From positions 15,697 to 20,823 of the forward strand of contig PMCH01000262.1 of NCBI GenBank assembly GCA_003154055.1: a stretch of DNA of 5,127 bases, read 5' to 3'. The number at the start of each line of letters is the position of its first letter. Within the stretch, counting starts at the first letter, position 1. The position numbers were made by a program, and so were the translations under genes. The notes beneath the pieces are model-generated. The model made no database searches, was not told where the DNA came from, and saw only the letters and a program-made list of their open reading frames with translations. This stretch comes from Acidobacteriaceae bacterium (GTDB lineage Bacteria; Acidobacteriota; Terriglobia; Terriglobales; Acidobacteriaceae). Shown piece after piece: positions 1-5,127 of the stretch.

Positions 1-2057
1 GCCGTAGCCCAGTCCTGTTTCTCCACGGCTTCAGTCAACCCGGGCAATTCCAGATGCGCGTAGGTGAAACGCGCTCCGTAGAGAATGTGCTTGAACCATG
101 GCCGCCCCGGGATGCCGTCGGGGTTCAGCCAGTTTCGTTCCACTTGCATCAGGCCGGCGTTGATTTCCGCGGCAACCTTCGGATCCATCTTGCCCGAGGC
201 GAGCGCCTGCTGCAGAACGCTGTCCAACTTCATGCCCGCCGTTTCGAAATCGTTAATGCCATCGAGCACCGGCTTCAGGTCCAACTGGCTCAGGTCTTTC
301 CCTTTGGATAGCTCCGCAACAAACTGTCGGATGTTGTCGGCGTAGCTCGCAAAATCGAACGGGAGCAGGTCGGCATTGGCCAGTCGAAGCGCGAGTACGC
401 CCCAGAGTTGCGACATCAGTGCGTGGTAGCGATAGCCGGGATCGCCGAAGTGGTTCATCCAGTAGAAATCGTCGTACATGGAATGGTAGACACCATACGA
501 GCCATCGAACCCGAGGCCGATTACCGGAATGCCCACGTAGTTGAGGAAGACGGTGTGATCGGAGCCGCTGCCGATGCGGGTATCGGCGAGGTTGGCGTCC
601 GCGACCTCGCGGTCGTCCTTGGCGTCTTTCCGGTTGCGGGCGGCGCTCAACTTCCACGCTTCGTAGAGTGATTTGCCGGCGGGGTCCTGCAGGCTGTGGG
701 TCGTTTCAACCAGCATCGGCGCGAGCGAGGCGACCGCGCTGCCATCGAAATCGGGGCCCGCGGTGGAGGAGTCAACGTTCAGATAGGCCACGGCTTTCTT
801 GCGCAAGTCGTCGGCGAACTGTTCGCCCCATTCAGTAGAACCGGTGAGCCCGACTTCTTCTCCGTCCCAACTGCAGACGATCACGGTGCGTCGCGGACGC
901 ATGCCTTGCTTCTTCAACTGTCCCAGCGCGCGGGTCATTTCCATCATGGACGCGGTGCCGCTGCTGGGATCGACGCCGCCGAACACCCATGCATCGCGAT
1001 GATTGCCGAGCACGACCCACTCGTCCGGCAACTCCGCGCCCCGGATGCGGCCCTCGACCACATAGTAAGGTTTGACGGAGTTATCCATCTCGATTTTCAA
1101 GTGCACGCGAACGCGCTCGCCACCCAGGTGGTACTCGATCGGCAAACCGCCCTGCCAATCATCGGGCGCGCGCGGGCCACCGAGATTCTCAAGCAGAGGC
1201 TTGGCATCTTTGTAGGAGAGCGGTAGCGCCATGATTTTCGGCACCGACACGGCTTGCTCGATCGGAATGCGCTTCGCTCCGGGAACCGACGCCCAGCCCG
1301 GAGTCAATGGATCGCCGGGCACCATGAAATCGTAGGTGATGGCGCCGCGCTGAATGTGGCTCTCCGGGCCCCAGGGACCGTCGGGGAAAACTTTGCCCTT
1401 CTTGAAGCCGTCCTCGGCGGGGTCGCTATAGATCAGGATCGCGACGGCGCCTTCGCGCTCGGCGGTTAGCGCCTTGAATCCGCGATAGCTGTAGGGGTTG
1501 GAGTAGCGCACCAGGACGATCTTGCCCTTGACGTCGATCCCTTGCTGGCGCAGGAGATCGTAGTCTTCCGGATTGCCGCTGTGGGCGTACACCACGGACG
1601 CAGTGACATCACCCGAGATGGACATACCGGTCCAGGCGGAACTCACGCGCGGATTTTTTGTGTCGGGGTCGGCAGCGTAAGGTTCTTCGCGCAGGCTTGC
1701 CCGGTAGGGAACCGGCGCAACCATCTCCAGTGAGGCGCTCTTTGGCGCGGTTGCGTATACGTCGTAACGGCGCACGATTACTTCTTCCAGCCCTTGTTTG
1801 CGCCACTGGCCGGCGATGTAGATAGCGAGATCGTTGTTGCGCTTGGACCCAGCCAGGTGAGGCTCGGCGGTAAAGATGCGATGCTGACGCCGGGCTTCAG
1901 CGGGAGAAGGAATCGCTTTGAACTTCTCTTCCAACTTAAGTTCCCGTCCGGCGGACGCCGGAGTGAAGCCGAGCACACTCTCCTGAGAAGAGGCCGGAGG
2001 AATCAGGACTAGGAAGGAACTGGTGAGCAGCAAACAGAAGCGCCGGGACAAAGTCAT
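1..2057 (-). CDS. Secreted M28B metallopeptidase (glutamate carboxypeptidase II-like), 3' end cut by window edge
   Basis: Reading from ATG at 2057, the frame stays open for 685 codons to the left edge. It is therefore partial, probably lacking a few dozen C-terminal residues relative to human GCPII. Residues 1-24 form a Sec signal peptide (SRR, hydrophobic core, likely cut ASS|Q). A PA-type insert follows (about 110-270, with KIVLVRY and ILIYSDP), then the peptidase core and a C-terminal dimerisation-like domain (about 560-685). The di-zinc site is complete and correctly spaced: H353 (GNHRDAW), D363 (GGVDPSSG), catalytic E400 and ligand E401 (SWDGEEVGL), D429 (YLNVDSS), H525 (VYHSMYDD). E409 and E412 match the GCPII calcium ligands. 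The glutamate-recognition residues are changed: Lys699 is T665, Arg534/Arg536 are G514/G516, and Asn519 is S499. It is probably an exported amino- or carboxypeptidase of non-acidic specificity. The family call is firm and the substrate is inferred. No clear Shine-Dalgarno precedes the start. It lies 96 bp downstream of a protease gene on the same strand. Confidence 0.95.
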   Translation of the reverse strand, partial: MTLSRRFCLLLTSSFLVLIPPASSQESVLGFTPASAGRELKLEEKFKAIPSPAEARRQHRIFTAEPHLAGSKRNNDLAIYIAGQWRKQGLEEVIVRRYDVYATAPKSASLEMVAPVPYRASLREEPYAADPDTKNPRVSSAWTGMSISGDVTASVVYAHSGNPEDYDLLRQQGIDVKGKIVLVRYSNPYSYRGFKALTAEREGAVAILIYSDPAEDGFKKGKVFPDGPWGPESHIQRGAITYDFMVPGDPLTPGWASVPGAKRIPIEQAVSVPKIMALPLSYKDAKPLLENLGGPRAPDDWQGGLPIEYHLGGERVRVHLKIEMDNSVKPYYVVEGRIRGAELPDEWVVLGNHRDAWVFGGVDPSSGTASMMEMTRALGQLKKQGMRPRRTVIVCSWDGEEVGLTGSTEWGEQFADDLRKKAVAYLNVDSSTAGPDFDGSAVASLAPMLVETTHSLQDPAGKSLYEAWKLSAARNRKDAKDDREVADANLADTRIGSGSDHTVFLNYVGIPVIGLGFDGSYGVYHSMYDDFYWMNHFGDPGYRYHALMSQLWGVLALRLANADLLPFDFASYADNIRQFVAELSKGKDLSQLDLKPVLDGINDFETAGMKLDSVLQQALASGKMDPKVAAEINAGLMQVERNWLNPDGIPGRPWFKHILYGARFTYAHLELPGLTEAVEKQDWAT

Positions 2058-2096
2058 AGGGATTCGTTGGGCAATCGAATGGTTGCGGAGCGGGCC

Positions 2097-2102
2097 ATTA
2101 TA
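2097..2102 (-). promoter_or_regulatory. Perfect TATAAT -10-like box upstream of the M28B peptidase gene
   Basis: The minus strand reads TATAAT here, about 40 nt before the ATG at 2057 and inside the 96-bp gap after the serine protease gene. No convincing -35 hexamer lies 16-18 nt upstream (the 17-nt position reads CGCCCG). The box alone suggests the peptidase gene may have its own promoter, with a leader of roughly 30 nt. A chance match in GC-rich DNA is possible. Confidence 0.35.
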
Positions 2103-2153
2103 ACTGACCAGCCAACCAGCGGGCGGTGACCCCCGGCTGCGCATTGTTCCTGA

Positions 2154-2903
2154 TCAGTGTGCCTTGGCCGGCAATGGAATCGAGGCGCGGGGAAAATCCG
2201 GCGCGGTCGTGACCCCTTGCGCTTTCAGGAACCCCGCCGCTTCCTCGAAGCTGGCGCCGAAGGAGAGGCCGCGAAACTTCCCGCTGCCCGCCAGGGTGAG
2301 GATGCCGAGAACTTCGCCCTGCGCGGAAATCACCGGGCTGCCACTCATGCCCTCTTCGGCGGCGATGTCAGTGGCGAAGTCGCAATAGCATCCGTCTCCG
2401 CGCTGGTAGTTCTGGCGGGCCTTGATGTGTCCGCTCCGCACCAGCGGCAGCAGACCAAATCCGGTGAAAGCGGTGATGCGGACTGCCTCGCCGGGCAGGG
2501 CCGGTCGCAACTGAATGCTGGCCGCGCGAATGTAGCCCCAATCGCGACTGCTGCCCGCGGGGCGCACCCGGCAGACGGCGAGGTCCAGCGCCAGGTGCAG
2601 CCGGCAGTCTTGCACCAGGAAAGCGTGCAACTGTCGGAACTGGCTCCATTCCTGGTCGGGAACCATCACGCTGAGGGTGCAGTTGGAGCGCGCCTCCTGA
2701 ATCACGTGCGCGGCGGTGAGGAGCGTTCCTCCGGAGTCGGCGATCACGCCGGTGCCCCGGACTCGAGTGCGTGCGGCCATGCGGTTCTCCGTGCAAAGAA
2801 GAGGGACCGCGGAACGTAGCGCGGGCGGGGCTGGTTGCGACCAGGCGGAGCCGGGCAGCAGCAGCCATGAGGTGGCGAGCGAGATCGTCCAGCGCCAGTG
2901 CAT
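2154..2903 (-). CDS. Secreted trypsin-like (chymotrypsin-fold) serine protease
   Basis: The product has 249 residues. Residues 1-22 form a signal peptide (likely cut AWS|Q), so the mature protease acts outside the cytoplasm. The catalytic triad is visible in family order: H66 in LLTAAHV, D107 in LDLAVCRV, S187 in GMSGSPV. G50-T-G-V-I followed by GGTLLTAAH is the usual start of the fold in trypsin/DegP-like proteases. The active-site motif is GMSGSP instead of the common GNSGGP, so the residue after SG is Ser. Six cysteines lie in the mature part (37, 75, 100, 111, 172, 174), enough for disulfides in the periplasm or outside. There is no PDZ domain and the length only fits the protease domain, so it is not a full DegP/HtrA protein. 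The start has only a weak AGG 11 nt upstream. It lies between an exported LolA-like protein gene upstream and the M28B peptidase gene downstream. Substrate is unknown. Confidence 0.9.
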   Translation of the reverse strand: MHWRWTISLATSWLLLPGSAWSQPAPPALRSAVPLLCTENRMAARTRVRGTGVIADSGGTLLTAAHVIQEARSNCTLSVMVPDQEWSQFRQLHAFLVQDCRLHLALDLAVCRVRPAGSSRDWGYIRAASIQLRPALPGEAVRITAFTGFGLLPLVRSGHIKARQNYQRGDGCYCDFATDIAAEEGMSGSPVISAQGEVLGILTLAGSGKFRGLSFGASFEEAAGFLKAQGVTTAPDFPRASIPLPAKAH

Positions 2904-3045
2904 TGTGGGTGCGACCTGAATTGTATCTGCGAAAGAGTCGCTCGTAGTGTGGTGTTCGCGGATCAGAAGGCGAATGGTCTCAAGCGCCGTGCGCTTCCGC
3001 GGATCGGCAAGGGTTCACTGGGGCGCGCGACGCATAACTCCGTCT
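2904..3045. other. 142-bp intergenic gap with a short hairpin and a repeated octamer
   Basis: The gap separates the stop of the LolA/DUF4412-like gene from the start of the serine protease gene. It holds a 6-bp inverted repeat AAGCGC-CGT-GCGCTT at 2982-2996 with no T-run on either side, so it is not a convincing terminator. The octamer CGCGGATC occurs twice (about 2957 and 2998). The protease promoter presumably lies here. Confidence 0.4.
2920..2925 (-). promoter_or_regulatory. TACAAT -10-like box close to the serine protease start
   Basis: The minus strand reads TACAAT (5 of 6 to consensus) ending 16 nt before the ATG at 2903. If real, transcription would start roughly 10 nt before the ATG, giving a nearly leaderless mRNA, which would fit the poor Shine-Dalgarno. 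The 17-nt -35 position reads ACTACG and is weak. Confidence 0.3.
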
Positions 3046-3771
3046 CTATTGCTGAGGCTTTTGGGGCGGCTGCGTAGCTGCGGGAGCGGTCTTGTCATCG
3101 GGTGCGGGTCTCGACGGTGCCGAATCCTTCTTCGTCGTTCCCATTTGCGACCCCTGTGTAATGTTCAGGCATTTGGCGGGATGCTGGAAGAGTTTCGGGT
3201 CAGGAGGAGTGAGGCTCACGTTGCTGTAGTGCAACGGGGTCAGCTTGATGCCGTTGGCCTCAGCTTCGATTTGAATGGGGAAGCCGTTCATATCCTCTGC
3301 CTTCCAGAGCTTCATCTTGATGGTGACGAAACGCCCATCGGTAGAAGTGAAGGTCACGTTTTCGATCTGGCAGACGTGGCCGTCCACGGTTTCTTTTTCC
3401 CCGGTTAGGGAGCGCCCGATTTTGAAATCGTGGTAAGCGGAAAAGGGATAGGAGCCTGCGTCCGGTGCCTGAACTAGCGCGCAGCGATCCGGATGAATCG
3501 ACTGAGTTGTCAGCTTCCGGAGGTCGGTGATGCGATAGTAATTTTCGAAATCCAAACGCATCAGGTCGCCGGAGCGGTAGATCTTTCGGTCGTGGTCCCT
3601 GCCGATACCGCCGTTCAGAACGGCGGAGAACGAGCGGAACTCGCCGAAGGGATTCGCGGCGCCCGCATCGGCAAGCACTGGAGTCTGTTTCTTGTCAGTT
3701 TGACCCGCCAGACAAATGGTCAGGACCATGATGGAAGAGATCAAGGTCAGCAGCAGCGAACGCTTAGTCAT
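3046..3771 (-). CDS. Exported LolA/DUF4412-like protein with Pro/Ala-rich C-terminal tail
   Basis: The chosen start is ATG at 3771 (241 aa). A GTG at 3780 is in frame, but the Shine-Dalgarno AGGGG at 3784-3780 overlaps it and stands 8 nt before this ATG. Residues 1-23 form a signal peptide (TKR, hydrophobic core, likely cut LAG|Q). C20 lies in LTIC, which is a poor lipobox because Ile precedes Cys, so lipidation is doubtful. The body (about 45-205) has the order of elements known from LolA-like/DUF4412 exported proteins: KIYRSGDLMRLDF, then YYRITDL, then IKMKLWKAEDMNGFPIQIE, ending in PDPKLFQHP, where such domains close with a D..LF..P motif. Three mature cysteines are C97, C134 and C201. Residues from about 211 form a low-complexity tail rich in Pro, Ala, Lys and Gln. 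The family call rests on pattern memory. The role is unknown; the fold binds hydrophobic ligands or lipoproteins in LolA itself. Confidence 0.8.
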   Translation of the reverse strand: MTKRSLLLTLISSIMVLTICLAGQTDKKQTPVLADAGAANPFGEFRSFSAVLNGGIGRDHDRKIYRSGDLMRLDFENYYRITDLRKLTTQSIHPDRCALVQAPDAGSYPFSAYHDFKIGRSLTGEKETVDGHVCQIENVTFTSTDGRFVTIKMKLWKAEDMNGFPIQIEAEANGIKLTPLHYSNVSLTPPDPKLFQHPAKCLNITQGSQMGTTKKDSAPSRPAPDDKTAPAATQPPQKPQQ

Positions 3772-3779
3772 GAACCACA

Positions 3780-3784
3780 CCCCT
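3780..3784 (-). promoter_or_regulatory. Shine-Dalgarno AGGGG fixing the start of the LolA-like gene at 3771
   Basis: AGGGG on the minus strand stands 8 nt before ATG 3771. It overlaps the alternative GTG at 3780, which therefore has no usable ribosome binding site. Confidence 0.6.
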
Positions 3785-3791
3785 GAGCAAG

Positions 3792-3823
3792 AAAAAAGCC
3801 ACGCTGTAGCCCACAGCGTGGCT
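3792..3823 (-). terminator. Intrinsic terminator of the small secreted protein gene
   Basis: A perfect 11-bp inverted repeat (arms 3823-3813 and 3807-3797, AGCCACGCTGT paired with ACAGCGTGGCT) with a 5-nt loop is followed on the minus strand by six T (complement of A 3797-3792, the first belonging to the stem). It begins 21 nt after the stop codon at 3845, the classic rho-independent layout. It ends only about 20 nt before the ATG of the next gene on the same strand. Confidence 0.9.
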
Positions 3824-3829
3824 ATTGTA
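3824..3829 (-). promoter_or_regulatory. TACAAT -10-like box overlapping the terminator region
   Basis: The minus strand reads TACAAT directly before the terminator's 5' arm. If used, transcription would start near 3817, inside that arm, and the LolA-like mRNA would lack a complete terminator hairpin. The 17-nt -35 position reads CGCGGT and is not convincing, so this stays a candidate. Confidence 0.25.
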
Positions 3830-3844
3830 AGGCAAATAGCTAAA

Positions 3845-4306
3845 CTACCGCGTTACGCTGGCCTTTGTTCCGACGCCCTTGGTCATGGGCTTGGCAGCGT
3901 TGCTGTAGGTGCCTTCGTTCAGCAAGTAGTTGCCAACACCATCGGGGCCTTCGTAGATGGTCCAGGTGTGGAAATTGGTGTTGATCAGGAACTGGAGCGA
4001 AGCGTCAATGCCGAACAGGCCAAGCAGCGGGTCGCTGACATCGAGAACCGCCCCGGTCGAGCCAGGATACTGAACGGTGGGGGAGATGCCGTGCTTGAAG
4101 CCGCCGACGTTGAAGTTGTTGACGCAGTCGCCGAGGACGTGCAGGCCACCGACAAGAATTTTCGGGACCGGAGCGCCAGGGGTGTACAGCCGAAGCGACA
4201 TGCCGTCACAAAAGCCATCAAGGGTGAAGTTGTAGAAGGTGTCCTTAGCAGCGGAAAATGCGCTGAGGCACAGAACCAAGCTGATTACAAGCAACATTTT
4301 TTTCAT
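3845..4306 (-). CDS. Small secreted protein of unknown family
   Basis: The start is ATG 4306 (153 aa), chosen because AGGAGA stands 8 nt upstream and because the product then opens directly with a textbook signal peptide: MKKM, hydrophobic stretch 5-19, likely cut SAA|KD after residue 20. An in-frame ATG at 4336 would add ten polar residues ahead of the signal and lacks this support. The mature part is about 133 residues, rich in Gly, Asn, Thr and aromatic residues, with two cysteines, C33 (GFCDGM) and C61 (LGDCVNN), that could form one disulfide. Composition suggests a beta-rich extracellular protein, but I recognise no domain and give no function. The gene looks monocistronic: a TTGACA box upstream, its own ribosome binding site, and a strong terminator 21 nt after the stop. 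A 212-codon frame on the opposite strand overlaps it but lacks these signals. Confidence 0.88.
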   Translation of the reverse strand: MKKMLLVISLVLCLSAFSAAKDTFYNFTLDGFCDGMSLRLYTPGAPVPKILVGGLHVLGDCVNNFNVGGFKHGISPTVQYPGSTGAVLDVSDPLLGLFGIDASLQFLINTNFHTWTIYEGPDGVGNYLLNEGTYSNAAKPMTKGVGTKASVTR

Positions 4307-4314
4307 CGACGTGT

Positions 4315-4320
4315 TCTCCT
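4315..4320 (-). promoter_or_regulatory. Strong Shine-Dalgarno AGGAGA of the small secreted protein gene
   Basis: AGGAGA lies 8 nt before ATG 4306 and is the best ribosome binding site in the window. It decides the start in favour of the MKKM signal peptide over the upstream ATG at 4336. Confidence 0.8.
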
Positions 4321-4415
4321 GGAAGTTAGGGTTCAAAGTTGCACTGACGACTAAGGGGGAAAATCTGAACTTGCCTTCTGGGGCCTTGGGGGAAAGACCC
4401 GCTGTAGTGGAGAAA

Positions 4416-4444
4416 ATGATGGTACAGGGTAGTTATGTTGTCAA
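4416..4444 (-). promoter_or_regulatory. Candidate promoter (consensus TTGACA) of the small secreted protein gene
   Basis: The minus strand carries a perfect TTGACA at 4444-4439. With a 17-nt spacer the -10 reads CATCAT (4421-4416, 4 of 6 to consensus). It would give a leader of about 100 nt before ATG 4306. The -35 is strong, the -10 is weak. Confidence 0.45.
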
Positions 4445-4716
4445 GCGTCGAATTCATTTTTTCGAGGAAAACTCCTCGCTGATGAATCGAGTTTCAGTTG
4501 CGCGGGGCTCATGCTGCAAGAACTTGCACCTTGTGTGCGAAGAGGCAGACGACAGTACGCCTGGAACCCTTCAAAACTCTTACCCAACGGGCAGTTTGGG
4601 CTGCCATTACAGGAATCGTTGAGTCCGAAAAAGTCGTCTACGACGAAACCATCCACGCGCCGCTCCTGTTCAAGTTGCCGGGGAGCTCTGCGGGAGAACG
4701 CTCGAATCCGCGCCGG
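4445..4716. other. Gene-free stretch; possibly decayed upstream part of the TPR gene
   Basis: Frames here are short, overlap on both strands, and give no recognisable domain or start with a ribosome binding site. The plus frame of the TPR remnant runs back through this stretch from a TTG at 4498 without a stop, but its residues do not resemble TPR helices. The one clear structure is the hairpin near 4452-4487. Confidence 0.4.
4452..4487. repeat. Two-tier inverted repeat
   Basis: An inner 6-bp perfect stem CGAGGA-AAAC-TCCTCG (4463-4478) is enclosed by an outer 6-bp pair ATTCAT (4452-4457) and ATGAAT (4482-4487), with unpaired T on one side and CTG-type bases on the other. No T-run follows the inner stem on either strand in terminator position. 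It lies just upstream of the TTGACA box, so it could be an operator-like site or simply chance. Confidence 0.4.
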
Positions 4717-4935
4717 ATGATTACGGCGACGAACGTTTTGCTCGGGCGCGTTCTGGAGCTCTCAGGAGAGTATGAGGCCGCCCTGCCGAAGCTGAAGAAA
4801 GCGGCTGTGCTTGAGCCCAAAGAGGCCGAGCCCCACGTGTTTCTGACCGAGAGGTACGTCAGATTGTGACGAAAGACTGACGCGGCGCGGGAGCGCACGG
4901 GAGCCAAACGCCTTGGGGCGGGCGGCGACGACTGA
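4717..4935 (+). pseudogene. Remnant 3' end of a tetratricopeptide-repeat (TPR) gene with an in-frame TGA
   Basis: From about 4717 the plus frame encodes a good TPR: LLGRVLELSGEYEAALPKL, then KKAAVLEP. Its Leu, Gly, Ala, Leu, Ala and Pro fall at canonical repeat positions 7, 8, 20, 24, 27 and 32. A second repeat follows with HVFLTERYVRL (Leu at 7, Tyr at 11). A TGA at 4867-4869 then falls exactly at position 15, often Gly in TPRs. The same frame continues as DAARERTGAK with Ala at positions 20 and 27, and ends at TGA 4933-4935. A GGA to TGA change would explain this. No start codon with a ribosome binding site and no further repeats are visible upstream, so the gene also seems truncated at its 5' end. 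TPRs mediate protein contacts; this remnant is probably non-functional. An expressed short protein ending at 4869 cannot be excluded. Confidence 0.6.
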
Positions 4936-4944
4936 GCGCGCAAT

Positions 4945-5127
4945 TTACTTCAAGTTGAGATGATCTGGGAGATACCCTTCGTAATCCAGCAGCGAGTGAC
5001 GCAAGGAATCTTGCCTCCGATATGGGTTCGGGCTACCTTGACTCCAGCGCGTCTTTTGACGCTCTTTGAATGTGCAGGCGTCCAGGAACCGCCACTCTGG
5101 ACGCCTTTGAATTTTCCGCAACGGATC
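4945..5127 (-). CDS. Possible 3' end of a minus-strand gene entering from the right edge
   Basis: A frame of 60 codons is open from the right edge to TAA at 4947-4945. It ends hydrophilic and Arg-rich, with PEWRFLDACTF near its start and DYEGYLPDHLNLK at its end. I do not recognise a family. Another minus frame and a plus frame (with ATG at 4960) are also open here, and third-position GC does not separate them, so coding is uncertain. Confidence 0.25.
   Translation of the reverse strand, partial: DPLRKIQRRPEWRFLDACTFKERQKTRWSQGSPNPYRRQDSLRHSLLDYEGYLPDHLNLK
5049..5106 (+). terminator. Two successive hairpins, possible plus-strand terminator
   Basis: A 5-bp stem GCGTC-TTTT-GACGC (5049-5062) is followed by a perfect 10-bp stem (5076-5085 with 5097-5106, AGGCGTCCAG paired with CTGGACGCCT) and an 11-nt loop. 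On the plus strand the second is followed by TTGAATTTT, a weak T-tail; the minus-strand side has none. It may end transcripts from the TPR remnant side, or be structure within coding DNA if the minus frame is real. Confidence 0.4.

Noticed and set aside
696..1226. 176-codon plus-strand frame inside the M28B gene
   Set aside because: It is antisense to the zinc-binding core of a clear peptidase and has no domain of its own.
2157..2819. 220-codon plus-strand frame antisense to the serine protease
   Set aside because: The minus strand shows a signal peptide and a full catalytic triad. The plus frame has no recognisable domain and arises from GC-rich codon use.
2982..2996. Hairpin AAGCGC-CGT-GCGCTT as terminator of the LolA-like gene
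   Set aside because: The stem is short and no T-run follows it on either strand.
3046..3780. GTG start at 3780 for the LolA-like gene
   Set aside because: The Shine-Dalgarno AGGGG overlaps this GTG and is well spaced only for ATG 3771.
3716..4354. 212-codon plus-strand frame antisense to the small secreted protein gene
   Set aside because: It is longer than the minus gene, but it has no ribosome binding site or domain and reads through the terminator hairpin. The minus gene has a signal peptide, AGGAGA and a terminator, so this is a shadow frame.
4441..4656. 71-codon minus-strand frame with DSCNGSPNC-like Cys residues
   Set aside because: It has no ribosome binding site and no recognisable family, and lies in a stretch where several frames are open by chance.

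Overview
The window is about 5.1 kb of GC-rich bacterial DNA. It looks like an Acidobacteriota soil bacterium; this is inferred from gene style only (a secreted M28B glutamate-carboxypeptidase-like enzyme, a LolA/DUF4412-like exported protein with a Pro/Ala-rich tail, a TPR remnant), and there is no rRNA or other marker to prove it.

Layout: four genes lie one after another on the minus strand. From right to left, in the direction of transcription, they are: a small secreted protein of unknown family (4306-3845); an exported LolA/DUF4412-like protein (3771-3046); a secreted chymotrypsin-fold serine protease (2903-2154); and a large secreted M28B metallopeptidase (2057 to the left edge, missing its last few residues). 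All four begin with a signal peptide, so the block encodes exported proteins, two of them peptidases. The gaps (73, 142 and 96 bp) and the signals in them suggest mostly separate transcription units. A strong intrinsic terminator follows the small secreted gene. TACAAT or TATAAT -10-like boxes precede the next three genes, and a TTGACA box lies upstream of the first.

The right-hand ~690 bp differ. No intact gene is visible. A plus-strand frame (4717-4935) encodes one good tetratricopeptide repeat and a second repeat broken by an in-frame TGA at a position that is usually Gly. This looks like the decayed 3' end of a TPR gene. The last 180 bp carry two hairpins and overlapping open frames on both strands, and I cannot assign them.

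I see no CRISPR array, tRNA, rRNA, insertion sequence or phage gene. The points most worth following are the M28B enzyme's complete metal site combined with loss of the glutamate-recognition residues, the uncharacterised small secreted protein, the terminator/promoter overlap at 3792-3829, and the TPR remnant.
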